Positions 50,806-58,527 of a stretch of DNA of 64,000 nucleotides are shown here, one piece after another; the stretch's first letter is position 1, and every line of letters starts with the position of its first letter. Origin of the DNA: DASUKM01 sp036278735 (lineage in GTDB: Bacteria > Acidobacteriota > Vicinamibacteria > Vicinamibacterales > 2-12-FULL-66-21); the NCBI GenBank assembly GCA_036278735.1, contig DASUKM010000055.1, positions 62,001-126,000 of the forward strand. Direction: 5' to 3'. A program made the translations under genes and the position numbers. Below the pieces are notes generated by a model. That model saw only the letters and a list, made by a program, of their open reading frames with translations. It had not been told where the DNA came from and searched no databases.

Positions 50806-50897
50806 CAGCTGTCAGCCAACCAGCCGTCAGCTGTCAGCCATCGCGCCACCGGCTTCGCGCCTGCTGCAGCTGAGCGCTGACAGTTGAGGGCTGCCCC
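50806..50897. repeat. Degenerate heptamer repeat, TCAGCTG/CTGACAG, inverted halves
   Basis: Units such as TCAGCTG and TCAGCCA (50806-50840) are followed after a spacer by inverted CAGCTGA, GCGCTGA, CAGTTGA, GGGCTGC (50868-50897). The two halves could pair into a hairpin in the mRNA leader. Confidence 0.6.
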
Positions 50898-50910
50898 CAG
50901 GGAGGTAGCC

Positions 50911-51360
50911 ATGACCCGCTCCCGGTTTCTCTGTGCCGCGGCGCTCCTCGGCTCGCTCGGCGTCGCCCCCGCCGCCTTTGCTCAGGCCAAGCCCGCCACC
51001 CCGACCACCACGGCTCCGCCCGTACGGACGAAGTGGATTGCCCCCGTGCGCGGCCTCGCCACGATCGACGTCCTCCGCAGCACGCCCAAGCGGGTCGGCG
51101 ACGACATGGTCACGGTGCTGAAGGTGAAGAACACCTCGCGGGGCGCCATCGCCCTGCTGCAGATCGACGAGTACTGGTACAACCAGGCCCGCAAGATCGT
51201 CTCCGCCGACACACAAAAAATACGCAAGCTGATCAACCCCGGCGAGGTCATCGAAATCACCACCCGCGCGCCCTACAAGCCCGGCCTCTACACGAGCCAG
51301 TTCAAGTTCACGCACGCCAACGGCCAGATCAAAGCCACGGCCGTGAAGAAGATTGAATAG
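50911..51360 (+). CDS. Hypothetical exported protein, possible FxLYD-like domain
   Basis: A 149-residue protein with a signal peptide (RFLCAAALLGSLGVAPAAFA), followed by a Pro/Thr-rich linker. The C-terminal ~100 residues form a beta-sandwich-like domain: LRSTPKRVGDDMVTVLKVKN, TSRGAIALLQIDEYWYN, PGEVIEITTRAPYKPGLYTS and QFKFTHANGQIKATAV. The alternation of ALLQIDEYWYN and LINPGEVIEITTR is like FxLYD/DUF3426 domains, but the match is tentative. GGGAGG precedes the ATG at 50911; an earlier Met lies in the leader. Its stop is followed directly by GCGTCAG heptamers. Confidence 0.65.
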   Translation: MTRSRFLCAAALLGSLGVAPAAFAQAKPATPTTTAPPVRTKWIAPVRGLATIDVLRSTPKRVGDDMVTVLKVKNTSRGAIALLQIDEYWYNQARKIVSADTQKIRKLINPGEVIEITTRAPYKPGLYTSQFKFTHANGQIKATAVKKIE

Positions 51361-51381
51361 GCGTCAGACGTCAGGCGTCCG
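51361..51381. repeat. Short heptamer array GCGTCAG, 3 units, shared by convergent stops
   Basis: GCGTCAG, ACGTCAG and GCGTCCG directly after the TAG at 51358-51360. The array contains the TGA stop and last codons of the DUF4870 gene on the other strand. Confidence 0.7.
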
Positions 51382-51753
51382 TGCGAGGCGCGCGGCCAGC
51401 CGGCCGACGTACGGCAGTTCGAGCCGTGCGCCGGCCCACGCCTTCCACAGGCAGACCAGCCAGACGATCACCCACACGAGCCAGACCAGCGTGGAGAGCC
51501 AGAGAAAGAGCGGCGTGGCGGCGCCCGACAGGAAGAGCGCCCCGAACGCGAAGACGTAGCAGAGCATGCCGGCGATCCACAGGCCGCCGAGCGCGAGGAT
51601 GGATTGCCACGCGTGGAACCGGACCGCCTCGTTGCGCCCTTCCGCGAGCAGGACGAGCGCGCCGGACAGCGGTCCCACCAGATACGCGAGCGCGGAAGCG
51701 GTCGACGGGCGCAGGCCCGTGCCCGACGGCGTGTCGCGGGCCGGCGGGATCAT
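51364..51753 (-). CDS. DUF4870/Tic20-like membrane protein
   Basis: A 129-residue protein with three hydrophobic segments: ALAYLVGPLSGALVLLAE, SILALGGLWIAGMLCYVFAF and a long LFLWLSTLVWLVWVIVWLVCLWKAW. The RNEAVRFHAWQSI motif between helices 1 and 2 is typical of DUF4870. The family is of unknown function. It starts within the last codons of the VWA gene (4-nt ATGA overlap), so the two are translationally linked. Confidence 0.85.
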   Translation of the reverse strand: MIPPARDTPSGTGLRPSTASALAYLVGPLSGALVLLAEGRNEAVRFHAWQSILALGGLWIAGMLCYVFAFGALFLSGAATPLFLWLSTLVWLVWVIVWLVCLWKAWAGARLELPYVGRLAARLARTPDV

Positions 51754-53873
51754 CGGACGCGGAACTCGACTTCGCGGCTCGCCGTCGCCGACGCCTTGGC
51801 GAGCGACTTCGCGTCGATCCGCAGCACGTAGCGCCCGGGCGCGAGCGCGGCGGTGGGAATGGTCGCGGTGTAGCCGTAGCCGCCGCGTGCGCCCTGCAGC
51901 TCGGCGCTGCTCCGTTCGTCGGACGCCGAGAACACCGTCTTCCCATCGTCGGCGAGCACGGTGGCGGCAATCGAAACGCGATGTGGCGTCGAGACGGCGT
52001 TGTCGTAGACCTCCGCGAAGACCGCGATCGAGTCGCCGCGCGGGAAGTCCCGAATCGTCGTCGGCGAGGCGGGCAGGACGTCCTTGAACAGCGGATCGGG
52101 CTGGGCCGTCGGGATGCGGCTGGCAGACGCCGACGTGATGGCGATGCCGCTCATCGTCAGATCGCCTTTGGAGAAATCGGGCACCTGCAGGTCGTACAGG
52201 ACGGTCCCGACCGCGCCGCTGTTGCCGTCGCGGGCGCCGATGCGGAGCTGATACTTGCCGGGGGGCAGGGCCAGCGTGTGCATCACGCGCAGGCCGTGGC
52301 TCTGCTCGATCGCCTGATAGGTGCCCTGGTGCAGCGCGAGCGCCACTTCGTCGCGGCCGCCGTCGCGGATCTTGCCGGAGACGTCGGCCGCGAAGAGCGA
52401 GACTTCGAGCTTGTCGGTGTAGAGACCGTTCTGCTCGGTGAACTTCATCTGCGCGGGATCGACCTCGAGCGCGATCGCGACCGAGGCGTTCGGGGCTTCG
52501 CCGCGGAACGGCGCCGCAAACGCGCGCAGCGGCAGCCCGCTGACGGCGACAGGGCTCGTCAGCGCCTCGCGCAATTCCACCGAGGTCGTGGACCCGCCCA
52601 GGATTTTCCGGGGCTGCTCCTTCCCCTTCGGCGCCACGTACCCCTGGCGCGCCCGCACGGTGAGGCCGGGACGATCCACCCGGACGCTGATCCGATGGAA
52701 GCGTCCATCGTGCTTCTCGGTGGCCGGGTAGTAGCCGAGCACGTAATAGCTGCTGTTGTCCTGGAGGATCCGCGCGAAGGCGTTGTGGAAGTCGTTTGCG
52801 TTGACGACGGCGAACCCGCCGGTCTGGTCGGAGAGCACGCGCAGGCTGTCCTGGGAGCGCCGCAGCTCGTTTTGAAGGGACGTGATCCCGAGGCTCTGAT
52901 CGCCGGACGGCAGCGATCCGATCTGCATCAGCTCGTCGCCCATGTTGGTCAGGCCCCGCGGGTCGATCCCGTAGATGCTGACGTTGGCGCGCGTCGCGGC
53001 GGCAATGGCATCGCGCGTGGACTGGAGCACGTCGCTCGCATACGCGTTGGTGTCGCTCGAGATCAGGTTGGAGATGTCGTAGTCGATGCCCTCGCTGAAG
53101 TACACGAGCGCCTTGCGGCGGCCGCGAATCCCGGCGAGATAGTCGGCGACGTTCTTCACCGTGTCGAGCGCGTTGCGCGCCTTGGTGCCGCGCTCGATGT
53201 CGTTCATGCGGGTCTCCGCGTTCGTGTTGGGGGACTTGCCCGCCGCGTAGTCTTCGTTCGCGAGCGCGTCGTCGATCCCGGCGAGCGTCTGCGACTGCGC
53301 CTTCTGGCCGGCGAAGCGGCTGATCGCGTCGAGGATCAGCGCGCGATTCGTCGTGAACTCCTGCGACCCTTTGGCGGCGCCGCCCGTAGTCACGACGGCG
53401 ACCTCGTCGTTGGCGCCCACGTACCGATCGACGAAGAGCGTCGCCGCTTTCCTGAGCAACGCCGACCGGCCGAAGCCGGTGTGCAGGTCGTCGAGCAGCA
53501 GCACGAACAGCCGCCCCTCGGCCGGATGCTTGTTGGTGGCCACGTCGGGCGGAATCGCGTTCTTCGCGAACAGCGGCGGGTCGGCGTGCTCCACCGGAAT
53601 ATCGACCAGCGAGAAGATCGACAGCGACTGCGGCTTGCCGTCTTCAGACACCTGGAAATCGTTCTGGTTCAATCCGCGGACGAAGTTGCCCTGGGCGTCG
53701 GTGACGGTGGCGTCCACTTCGACGTAGTTCACTTCGACTTTGTAGGTCAGCGGCGGCTGCTGACCCGCGGCCGGTCGTTGCGCGCCGGGCGCGGGGGCCG
53801 CCGGCTGTTGTGCCGCCAGGATCGCCGACAGAAACCCGATGGCCGAAAGACTCAACCAGGATGCGGTGCGCAT
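51750..53873 (-). CDS. VWA protein with the VWFA-related acidobacterial domain
   Basis: A 707-residue protein with a signal peptide (WLSLSAIGFLSAILAAQ). The N-terminal PLTYKVEVNYVEVDATVTDA and the block GRLFVLLLDDLHTGFG followed by LRKAATLFVDRYVG belong to the VWFA-related domain described from Acidobacteria. RRKALVYFSEGIDYDISNLI closes that domain. The C-terminal half carries Ig-like beta domains (GYTATIPTAALAPGRYVLR near the end). The role is unknown; an extracellular interaction module is likely. A TATAAT on the minus strand at 53904-53909 provides a promoter, and the DUF4870 gene follows in the same operon. Confidence 0.88.
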   Translation of the reverse strand: MRTASWLSLSAIGFLSAILAAQQPAAPAPGAQRPAAGQQPPLTYKVEVNYVEVDATVTDAQGNFVRGLNQNDFQVSEDGKPQSLSIFSLVDIPVEHADPPLFAKNAIPPDVATNKHPAEGRLFVLLLDDLHTGFGRSALLRKAATLFVDRYVGANDEVAVVTTGGAAKGSQEFTTNRALILDAISRFAGQKAQSQTLAGIDDALANEDYAAGKSPNTNAETRMNDIERGTKARNALDTVKNVADYLAGIRGRRKALVYFSEGIDYDISNLISSDTNAYASDVLQSTRDAIAAATRANVSIYGIDPRGLTNMGDELMQIGSLPSGDQSLGITSLQNELRRSQDSLRVLSDQTGGFAVVNANDFHNAFARILQDNSSYYVLGYYPATEKHDGRFHRISVRVDRPGLTVRARQGYVAPKGKEQPRKILGGSTTSVELREALTSPVAVSGLPLRAFAAPFRGEAPNASVAIALEVDPAQMKFTEQNGLYTDKLEVSLFAADVSGKIRDGGRDEVALALHQGTYQAIEQSHGLRVMHTLALPPGKYQLRIGARDGNSGAVGTVLYDLQVPDFSKGDLTMSGIAITSASASRIPTAQPDPLFKDVLPASPTTIRDFPRGDSIAVFAEVYDNAVSTPHRVSIAATVLADDGKTVFSASDERSSAELQGARGGYGYTATIPTAALAPGRYVLRIDAKSLAKASATASREVEFRVR

Positions 53874-53903
53874 AGGTGTTCCGAACAGGCAGGGCTGATG
53901 GCC

Positions 53904-53909
53904 ATTATA
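53904..53909 (-). promoter_or_regulatory. -10 box TATAAT for the acidobacterial VWA gene
   Basis: TATAAT on the minus strand, about 30 bases before ATG 53873, in a divergent promoter region shared with the M24 peptidase gene. Confidence 0.5.
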
Positions 53910-53941
53910 CGGCCGCCCGTCCCATCCGTTCGTCCAAACGC

Positions 53942-53947
53942 TATACT
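53942..53947 (+). promoter_or_regulatory. -10 box TATACT, predicted leaderless
   Basis: TATACT exactly six bases before ATG 53954. The intervening CAGAGG resembles a Shine-Dalgarno but touches the ATG, so it could not work as one. Confidence 0.55.
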
Positions 53948-53953
53948 CAGAGG

Positions 53954-55132
53954 ATGGGCATTTCCGTTCCCGCGGTCCAGCGTGCGCTCGAGGCCGACGG
54001 CCTCGACGGCTGGCTGCTGTACGACTTCCACGGCTCCAACCCCATCGCCCGGCGCCTGGCCGGTCTCGATGGACCGGGCAAGATGACGACCCGGCGCTGG
54101 TACTACTTCATTCCGGCCGTCGGCGAGCCGAGGAAGCTCGTGCACGCCATCGAGGCGTACAACCTGGACCCGTTGCCGGGCGGCAAGCACGTCTACGCGC
54201 GGCGCGACCAGCTCAGCGCGGGCCTGGAGGAGCTGCTGGCGGGCGCCAAGCGGGTCGCGATGGAGTATTCGCCGGGCAACGCCATTCCGTACGTGTCGCG
54301 CGTCGACGCCGGCACGGTGGACGCCGTCCGCAAACTCGGCGTCGACGTCGTCACCTCTGGCGACCTCGTCCAGCGGTTCGAAGCGGTCTGGTCGGAGCAG
54401 GCGATCGCCTCGCATCGGGCGGCGTCGGAACGGCTCTACCGGGTCAAGGATCGCGCCTTCGACATGGTCCGCCGCGCGCGCAAGGACGGACGCGGGCTGA
54501 CGGAATACGACGTCCAGCAGGCGATGGTGGGGTGGTTCGAGGACGAAGGGCTCATCAGCGACGGGTCCCCGTGCGTCGCGGCGCAGGAGGACGCGGGCAA
54601 TCCGCACTACCATCCGAGCGCGACGCATCACCGGGCGATCAACGCCGACGAGATCGTGCTGCTCGACCTCTGGGGCAAGCTGCCGGACCCCGGCGCGGTG
54701 TTTGCTGACATCACCTGGGTGGGTTTTACAGGGTCGCCGGTCCCGGACCGATATGCCAGAGCGTTCGCCGTGATTTGCGAGGGACGCGACGCGGCGGTCA
54801 CGCTGGTCCAGCAGGCCGCGAAGAGCGGCCGCGAACTGCGCGGCTGGGAGGTGGACCGCGCCTGCCGCGACGTCATCGAACGCGCGGGATACGGCGAGGC
54901 CTTCGTCCACCGGACGGGCCACAGCCTCGGGACCGAGGTGCACGGCAACGGCGTGCACATGGACGACTACGAGACGCGCGACGAACGGCGGCTGCTGCCG
55001 GGCACCGGCTTCACGATCGAGCCCGGCATCTACACCCCTGAATTCGGCGTCCGGACGGAAATCAACATGATCGTGGGGGAACACGACGCGCAGGTCACCG
55101 GACCGCGCCAGGACGCCATCGTCACGCTGTAG
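53954..55132 (+). CDS. M24 family metallopeptidase (Xaa-Pro aminopeptidase type)
   Basis: A 392-residue pita-bread enzyme. The N-terminal creatinase-like domain is followed by the metal-binding core: aspartates in LLDLWGK and FADITWVG, His in HRTGHSLG, Glu in TIEPGIYTPE and Glu in VRTEINMIV. All five metal ligands are intact. Members of this group cleave X-Pro bonds or related dipeptides. No signal peptide is seen, so it is probably cytosolic. The ATG was chosen because TATACT lies six bases upstream; a Met 26 codons earlier would be upstream of that box. The HtrA gene follows after 36 nt. Confidence 0.9.
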   Translation: MGISVPAVQRALEADGLDGWLLYDFHGSNPIARRLAGLDGPGKMTTRRWYYFIPAVGEPRKLVHAIEAYNLDPLPGGKHVYARRDQLSAGLEELLAGAKRVAMEYSPGNAIPYVSRVDAGTVDAVRKLGVDVVTSGDLVQRFEAVWSEQAIASHRAASERLYRVKDRAFDMVRRARKDGRGLTEYDVQQAMVGWFEDEGLISDGSPCVAAQEDAGNPHYHPSATHHRAINADEIVLLDLWGKLPDPGAVFADITWVGFTGSPVPDRYARAFAVICEGRDAAVTLVQQAAKSGRELRGWEVDRACRDVIERAGYGEAFVHRTGHSLGTEVHGNGVHMDDYETRDERRLLPGTGFTIEPGIYTPEFGVRTEINMIVGEHDAQVTGPRQDAIVTL

Positions 55133-55168
55133 CAGGAAGCTGTCGAACGCTTCAGGAGTCGAGGAGCA

Positions 55169-56749
55169 ATGTCAAAGGGCAAGACCACGTTGTTTTATGC
55201 CGTCCTGCTGTCGATCGCGTCGGTGGCGGTCGGGATGGTGATCGCCTCCCGGCTGGATCTGTCGCCGACCGCCTCGGCGGCGCCGGCCGTCTCGGTGCCG
55301 TCCACCAACAGCGCGCCGATCACCGGTCCGATCGATGCGACCACGTTCCGGAACATTGCGAAAGCGGACATGCCGGCGGTCGTCAACATCCAGACCGAGT
55401 CGCACGCGCGCAGACGCGACATGAGCGAGTTCTTCGGCGGCGGCGGCGACGACCTGCTGCGCCGCTTCTTCGGCCAGCAGGGCCAGGGCGGCGAAGGCGA
55501 GAACCCGACGCCGCGCAACCGCGGCCGCGGCCAGCAGGATCAGGGGCCCGCGATGGTCGGGGCCGGCAGCGGCTTCGTCATCGACAAGACCGGCTTCATC
55601 CTGACCAACAACCACGTGGTCGAAGGGGCCGAGAAGATTCAGGTCTCCTTCTCCGACGGTGCGCCGGGCGTCTCGTACCCGGCCAAGGTCATCGGCCGCG
55701 ATCTGCTGACGGACTGCGCCCTCATCCAGTTGACGGAGATGCCGGCGACGCCGCTTCACGAAGTGAAGTTCGGCGATTCGACGCAGATGGAGCCGGGCGA
55801 CTGGGTGATGGCGATCGGCAATCCATTCAATATCGGCCAGACCGTCACGGTGGGGGTCATCAGCGCGCTCGGCCGTCCGTTCGGCGGCGTGCAGGGGCGC
55901 ACGCAGGACATGCTGCAGACCGACGCCGCGATCAATCCGGGCAATTCGGGCGGCCCGCTGCTGAATCTTCGGGGCGAGGTGGTCGGCATGAACACCGCCA
56001 TCTATACCGACCAGCGTTCGGCGAACATCGGCATCGGCTTCGCGACCCCGATCAACACGATTCGCGACCTGCTCCCGCAGCTCCGGACGGGGAAGGTCAT
56101 CCGTGGCGTCATCGGCGTCCAGGTGCAGAGCCGGCCGATCGCGGCGAACGAGGCCAAGGCGTTCGGGCTGCCGAACAACAACGGCGCCGTCATCAGCACC
56201 GTCAATCCCAACGGCCCGGCCGACAAGGCCGGTCTCGAACCCGGCGACGTCGTCGTCGAGTACAACGGCCAGCCGGTGAAGGACAGCAACGCGCTCGTCT
56301 CGATGGTGGTCGGCACCAAGCCGGGCACCACCGTCCCGGTCACCGTGTATCGCGACGGCCAGCGCAAGGCGCTGAACGTGACGATCGACGAGCTGGACCT
56401 CGAGGCGGAACAGAATCAGACCGCCCGCGGCGGCGGCGCCCCGAACCAGAACGAGCCGACGACGACCGGCTTCGGGATGACGCTCGATCCGATTACGCCC
56501 GACGTGTCGCGGCGGCTCGACCTGCCGCGCGATACGGGGGGGGCGGTCGTGAGCGACGTCGACCGTGACGGCGCGGCGGTAGCGGCCGGCGTGGTCCCGG
56601 GCGACGTGATCCTGGAGGTCAATCGCGTCAAGGTGAACAGCGTCAGCCAGGTCACGCGCGAGCTGGACAAGGTGCAGACAGGCCAGCCGGCGTTCCTGCT
56701 GATCTGGCGCGACGGCCAGCAGGTCTTCGTCACGATGACCAAGAAATAG
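55169..56749 (+). CDS. HtrA/DegP-type serine protease, membrane-anchored
   Basis: A 526-residue protein. An N-terminal hydrophobic segment (FYAVLLSIASVAVGMVIA) acts as signal or anchor. The trypsin-like domain has the full triad: H149 (TNNHVVEG), D182 (TDCALI) and S260 (GNSGGP). Two PDZ domains follow, at about residues 305-400 and 430-520. A Gly/Gln/Arg-rich insert lies before the protease (GGGGDDLLRRFFGQQGQG), typical of HtrA loops. It degrades or refolds misfolded envelope proteins. GAGGAG supports the ATG. The TAG stop is followed with no gap by an ATGACGG array of 25 units. Confidence 0.92.
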   Translation: MSKGKTTLFYAVLLSIASVAVGMVIASRLDLSPTASAAPAVSVPSTNSAPITGPIDATTFRNIAKADMPAVVNIQTESHARRRDMSEFFGGGGDDLLRRFFGQQGQGGEGENPTPRNRGRGQQDQGPAMVGAGSGFVIDKTGFILTNNHVVEGAEKIQVSFSDGAPGVSYPAKVIGRDLLTDCALIQLTEMPATPLHEVKFGDSTQMEPGDWVMAIGNPFNIGQTVTVGVISALGRPFGGVQGRTQDMLQTDAAINPGNSGGPLLNLRGEVVGMNTAIYTDQRSANIGIGFATPINTIRDLLPQLRTGKVIRGVIGVQVQSRPIAANEAKAFGLPNNNGAVISTVNPNGPADKAGLEPGDVVVEYNGQPVKDSNALVSMVVGTKPGTTVPVTVYRDGQRKALNVTIDELDLEAEQNQTARGGGAPNQNEPTTTGFGMTLDPITPDVSRRLDLPRDTGGAVVSDVDRDGAAVAAGVVPGDVILEVNRVKVNSVSQVTRELDKVQTGQPAFLLIWRDGQQVFVTMTKK

Positions 56750-56924
56750 ATGACGGATGACGGATGGCGGATGGCGGATGGCGGATGATGGATGATGGAT
56801 GACGGATGACGGATGACGGATGACGGATGACGGATGACGGATGACGGATGACGGATGACGGATGACGGATGATGGATGGCGGATGATGGATGGCGGATGA
56901 TGGATGGCGGATGATGGATGGCGG
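56750..56924. repeat. Heptamer array, family ATGACGG/ATGGCGG, exactly 25 units
   Basis: Twenty-five uninterrupted 7-nt units (ATGACGG, ATGGCGG, ATGATGG). It begins on the base after the TAG of the HtrA gene. Later units alternate ATGATGG/ATGGCGG. The same family is at 62959-63134. Confidence 0.95.
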
Positions 56925-56942
56925 ATGACACGTGAGGGGCGA

Positions 56943-57836
56943 ATGGATGATCCGTCATCCGACCTCCGTCATCCGACATCCGTCCCTCGCCGCCTTCCCC
57001 CATACGCCTGGATCGGCCTCGCGACGATGGCGGTGTCGGAGATCGGCATGCTGCGGCACGTCGAGCCGTTCTGGTCCTGGCACACGCCGATCGCCTGGAC
57101 CGGCTACATCCTCCTCGTCGACGGTCTGGTGTGGCGGCGGCGCGGAGATTCGTGGCTGCGGAACGCGCGCGCCGAGTTCTGCTTTCTCGCGGCGGCCAGC
57201 ATCGCCCTCTGGGTTGTGTTCGAGCTGTACAACGCCTTCGCCCTGCACAACTGGTATTACGTCAACCTGCCCGCGAACGCGCTGCTGCGGTATTTCGGGT
57301 ACGCGTGGGCGTTTGCGACCATCTCCCCCGCCATTTTCGAAACCGGCGAGCTGATTGCTGCCTGGCGCGATCGCCGGGCGCCGCGCTCCCGACGCGACCC
57401 GCCGCCCCTCGTGCCGCTCGGCGCGGCGGGGTGGACGAGCGTGCTCGTCGGTCTTGGCCTCGTGCTGCTGCCGATCCTCCACCCCTCGCCGTGGCTCGCC
57501 GCTCCCGTGTGGCTGGGGTTCATCTTTCTGTTCGATCCGCTGAACGCGGCGGCCGGCGCCGAGTCGATTCGGAGTGACCTGCGGGCCGGGCAGTACCGGC
57601 GGCTGATCGCGCTGCTGCTGAGCGGACTGGCCTGCGGTTTCATCTGGGAATTCTGGAACGACTGGTCGCGCGCGAAGTGGATCTATACCGTCCCGGTCCC
57701 GCCGCACGTGAAGCTCTTCGAGATGCCGCTGGCCGGTTTCGGCGGCTTTCCGCCGTTTGCCGTCGAGTGCTTCACGATGTACGTCTTCGTCCGGCACTGG
57801 ATCTGGCGTGGAGTGGAGCGGCCGATCTCGCTATAA
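56943..57836 (+). CDS. Polytopic membrane protein, N-terminus partly repeat-encoded
   Basis: A 297-residue protein with six to seven hydrophobic segments: PPYAWIGLATMAVSEIGML, WTGYILLVDGLVW, FCFLAAASIALWVVFELYNAF, a long middle section, GAAGWTSVLVGLGLVLLPIL, LAAPVWLGFIFLFDPL, and LIALLLSGLACGFIWEFWND. The motifs WEFWNDWSRAKWIYTVP and FPPFAVECFTMYVF are distinctive but I do not recognise the family. The first ~15 residues (SSDLRHPTSVP) are encoded by inverted heptamers. ATG 56943 is chosen because GAGGGG lies just upstream; other Met codons upstream lie in the array. Confidence 0.7.
   Translation: MDDPSSDLRHPTSVPRRLPPYAWIGLATMAVSEIGMLRHVEPFWSWHTPIAWTGYILLVDGLVWRRRGDSWLRNARAEFCFLAAASIALWVVFELYNAFALHNWYYVNLPANALLRYFGYAWAFATISPAIFETGELIAAWRDRRAPRSRRDPPPLVPLGAAGWTSVLVGLGLVLLPILHPSPWLAAPVWLGFIFLFDPLNAAAGAESIRSDLRAGQYRRLIALLLSGLACGFIWEFWNDWSRAKWIYTVPVPPHVKLFEMPLAGFGGFPPFAVECFTMYVFVRHWIWRGVERPISL
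56952..56986. repeat. Inverted heptamers CCGTCAT, 5 units, inside a coding start
   Basis: CCGTCAT, CCGACCT, CCGTCAT, CCGACAT, CCGTCCC: the reverse complement of the 56750-56924 family, so the two can form a stem. It is translated as the N-terminus of the membrane protein. Confidence 0.85.
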
Positions 57837-57837
57837 T
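57832..57837 (+). promoter_or_regulatory. -10 box TATAAT overlapping a stop codon
   Basis: TATAAT followed by C. The TAA of the preceding gene (57834-57836) lies inside it, as at 736-741. It probably drives the CYTH gene at 57883. Confidence 0.5.
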
Positions 57838-57882
57838 CGCCGCCGGGAGCACGCGGACCCGGAACGGAAGGAGCCGTTGCCC

Positions 57883-58452
57883 ATGTCGACCACGACGATC
57901 CTCGAACGCGAAGTGAAGCTGTGCTTCGACTCGGCCGAGGCGGCGCGCCGCGCGGTGCTCGCGTCGGGCGCGACCCCGCTGCTCGGCCGCCGTTTACAGG
58001 AGGACTCGCTGCTCGACACCGACGACGAGCAGTTGCGGCGCCGTCGCTGCGTGCTTCGCGTCCGGGTCGAAGCGGGCAAGAGCCGCCTCACCTTCAAGGG
58101 GCCGGTGCAGCCCTCGGCGATGAAGCTGCGCGAGGAGTACGAAACCGTGGTCGGCGACGGCACCATGCTCCTGCGGGTCCTCGAGGAGCTGGGGCTGCAC
58201 GTCTGGTTCCGGTACGAAAAGTACCGCGAGGAGTTCGCGCACGAGGACGTCATCGTCGCGATCGACGAGACGCCTGTCGGCGTCTTCGTCGAGATCGAAG
58301 GCACCGAGGGGGGCATTACGGCGATGGCAGAAGCGCTGGGTCGCTCGCCGTCGGAGTACGAGCTCGACTCCTATCGCACGCTCTTCCTCCGCCGCCGCCA
58401 GGATTACGGCCTCACCGGCAGCGACATGCTCTTCGACGAGTCGCAGGGATAG
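57883..58452 (+). CDS. CYTH domain protein (class IV adenylate cyclase / thiamine-triphosphatase-like)
   Basis: A 189-residue protein. The CYTH signature ExExK appears as EREVKL at residues 8-13. Further acidic/basic strand residues follow: DSLLDTDDEQL, LRVRVEAGKSRLTFKGP, YEKYREEF, VAIDETPVGVFVEIEG and the C-terminal SYRTLFLRRR. CYTH enzymes hydrolyse or cyclise triphosphates (ThTP, ATP, inorganic triphosphate); the substrate is not predictable here. AAGGAG lies 12-14 bases before the ATG. A heptamer array begins at its stop codon. Confidence 0.85.
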   Translation: MSTTTILEREVKLCFDSAEAARRAVLASGATPLLGRRLQEDSLLDTDDEQLRRRRCVLRVRVEAGKSRLTFKGPVQPSAMKLREEYETVVGDGTMLLRVLEELGLHVWFRYEKYREEFAHEDVIVAIDETPVGVFVEIEGTEGGITAMAEALGRSPSEYELDSYRTLFLRRRQDYGLTGSDMLFDESQG

Positions 58453-58523
58453 TCGCCAGTTACCAGTCGCCAGTTACCAGTCGCCAGTTACCAGTTACCA
58501 GTTACCAGTTACCAGTCGCCAGT
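58453..58523. repeat. Heptamer array CGCCAGT/TACCAGT, 10 units, abutting stop and next start
   Basis: Ten 7-nt units (58454-58523) run from the TAG of the CYTH gene to four bases before ATG 58528. They fill the whole intergenic spacer, including the position of the ribosome-binding site. The family is the reverse complement of the array at 41679-41874. Confidence 0.95.
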
Positions 58524-58527
58524 TTCC

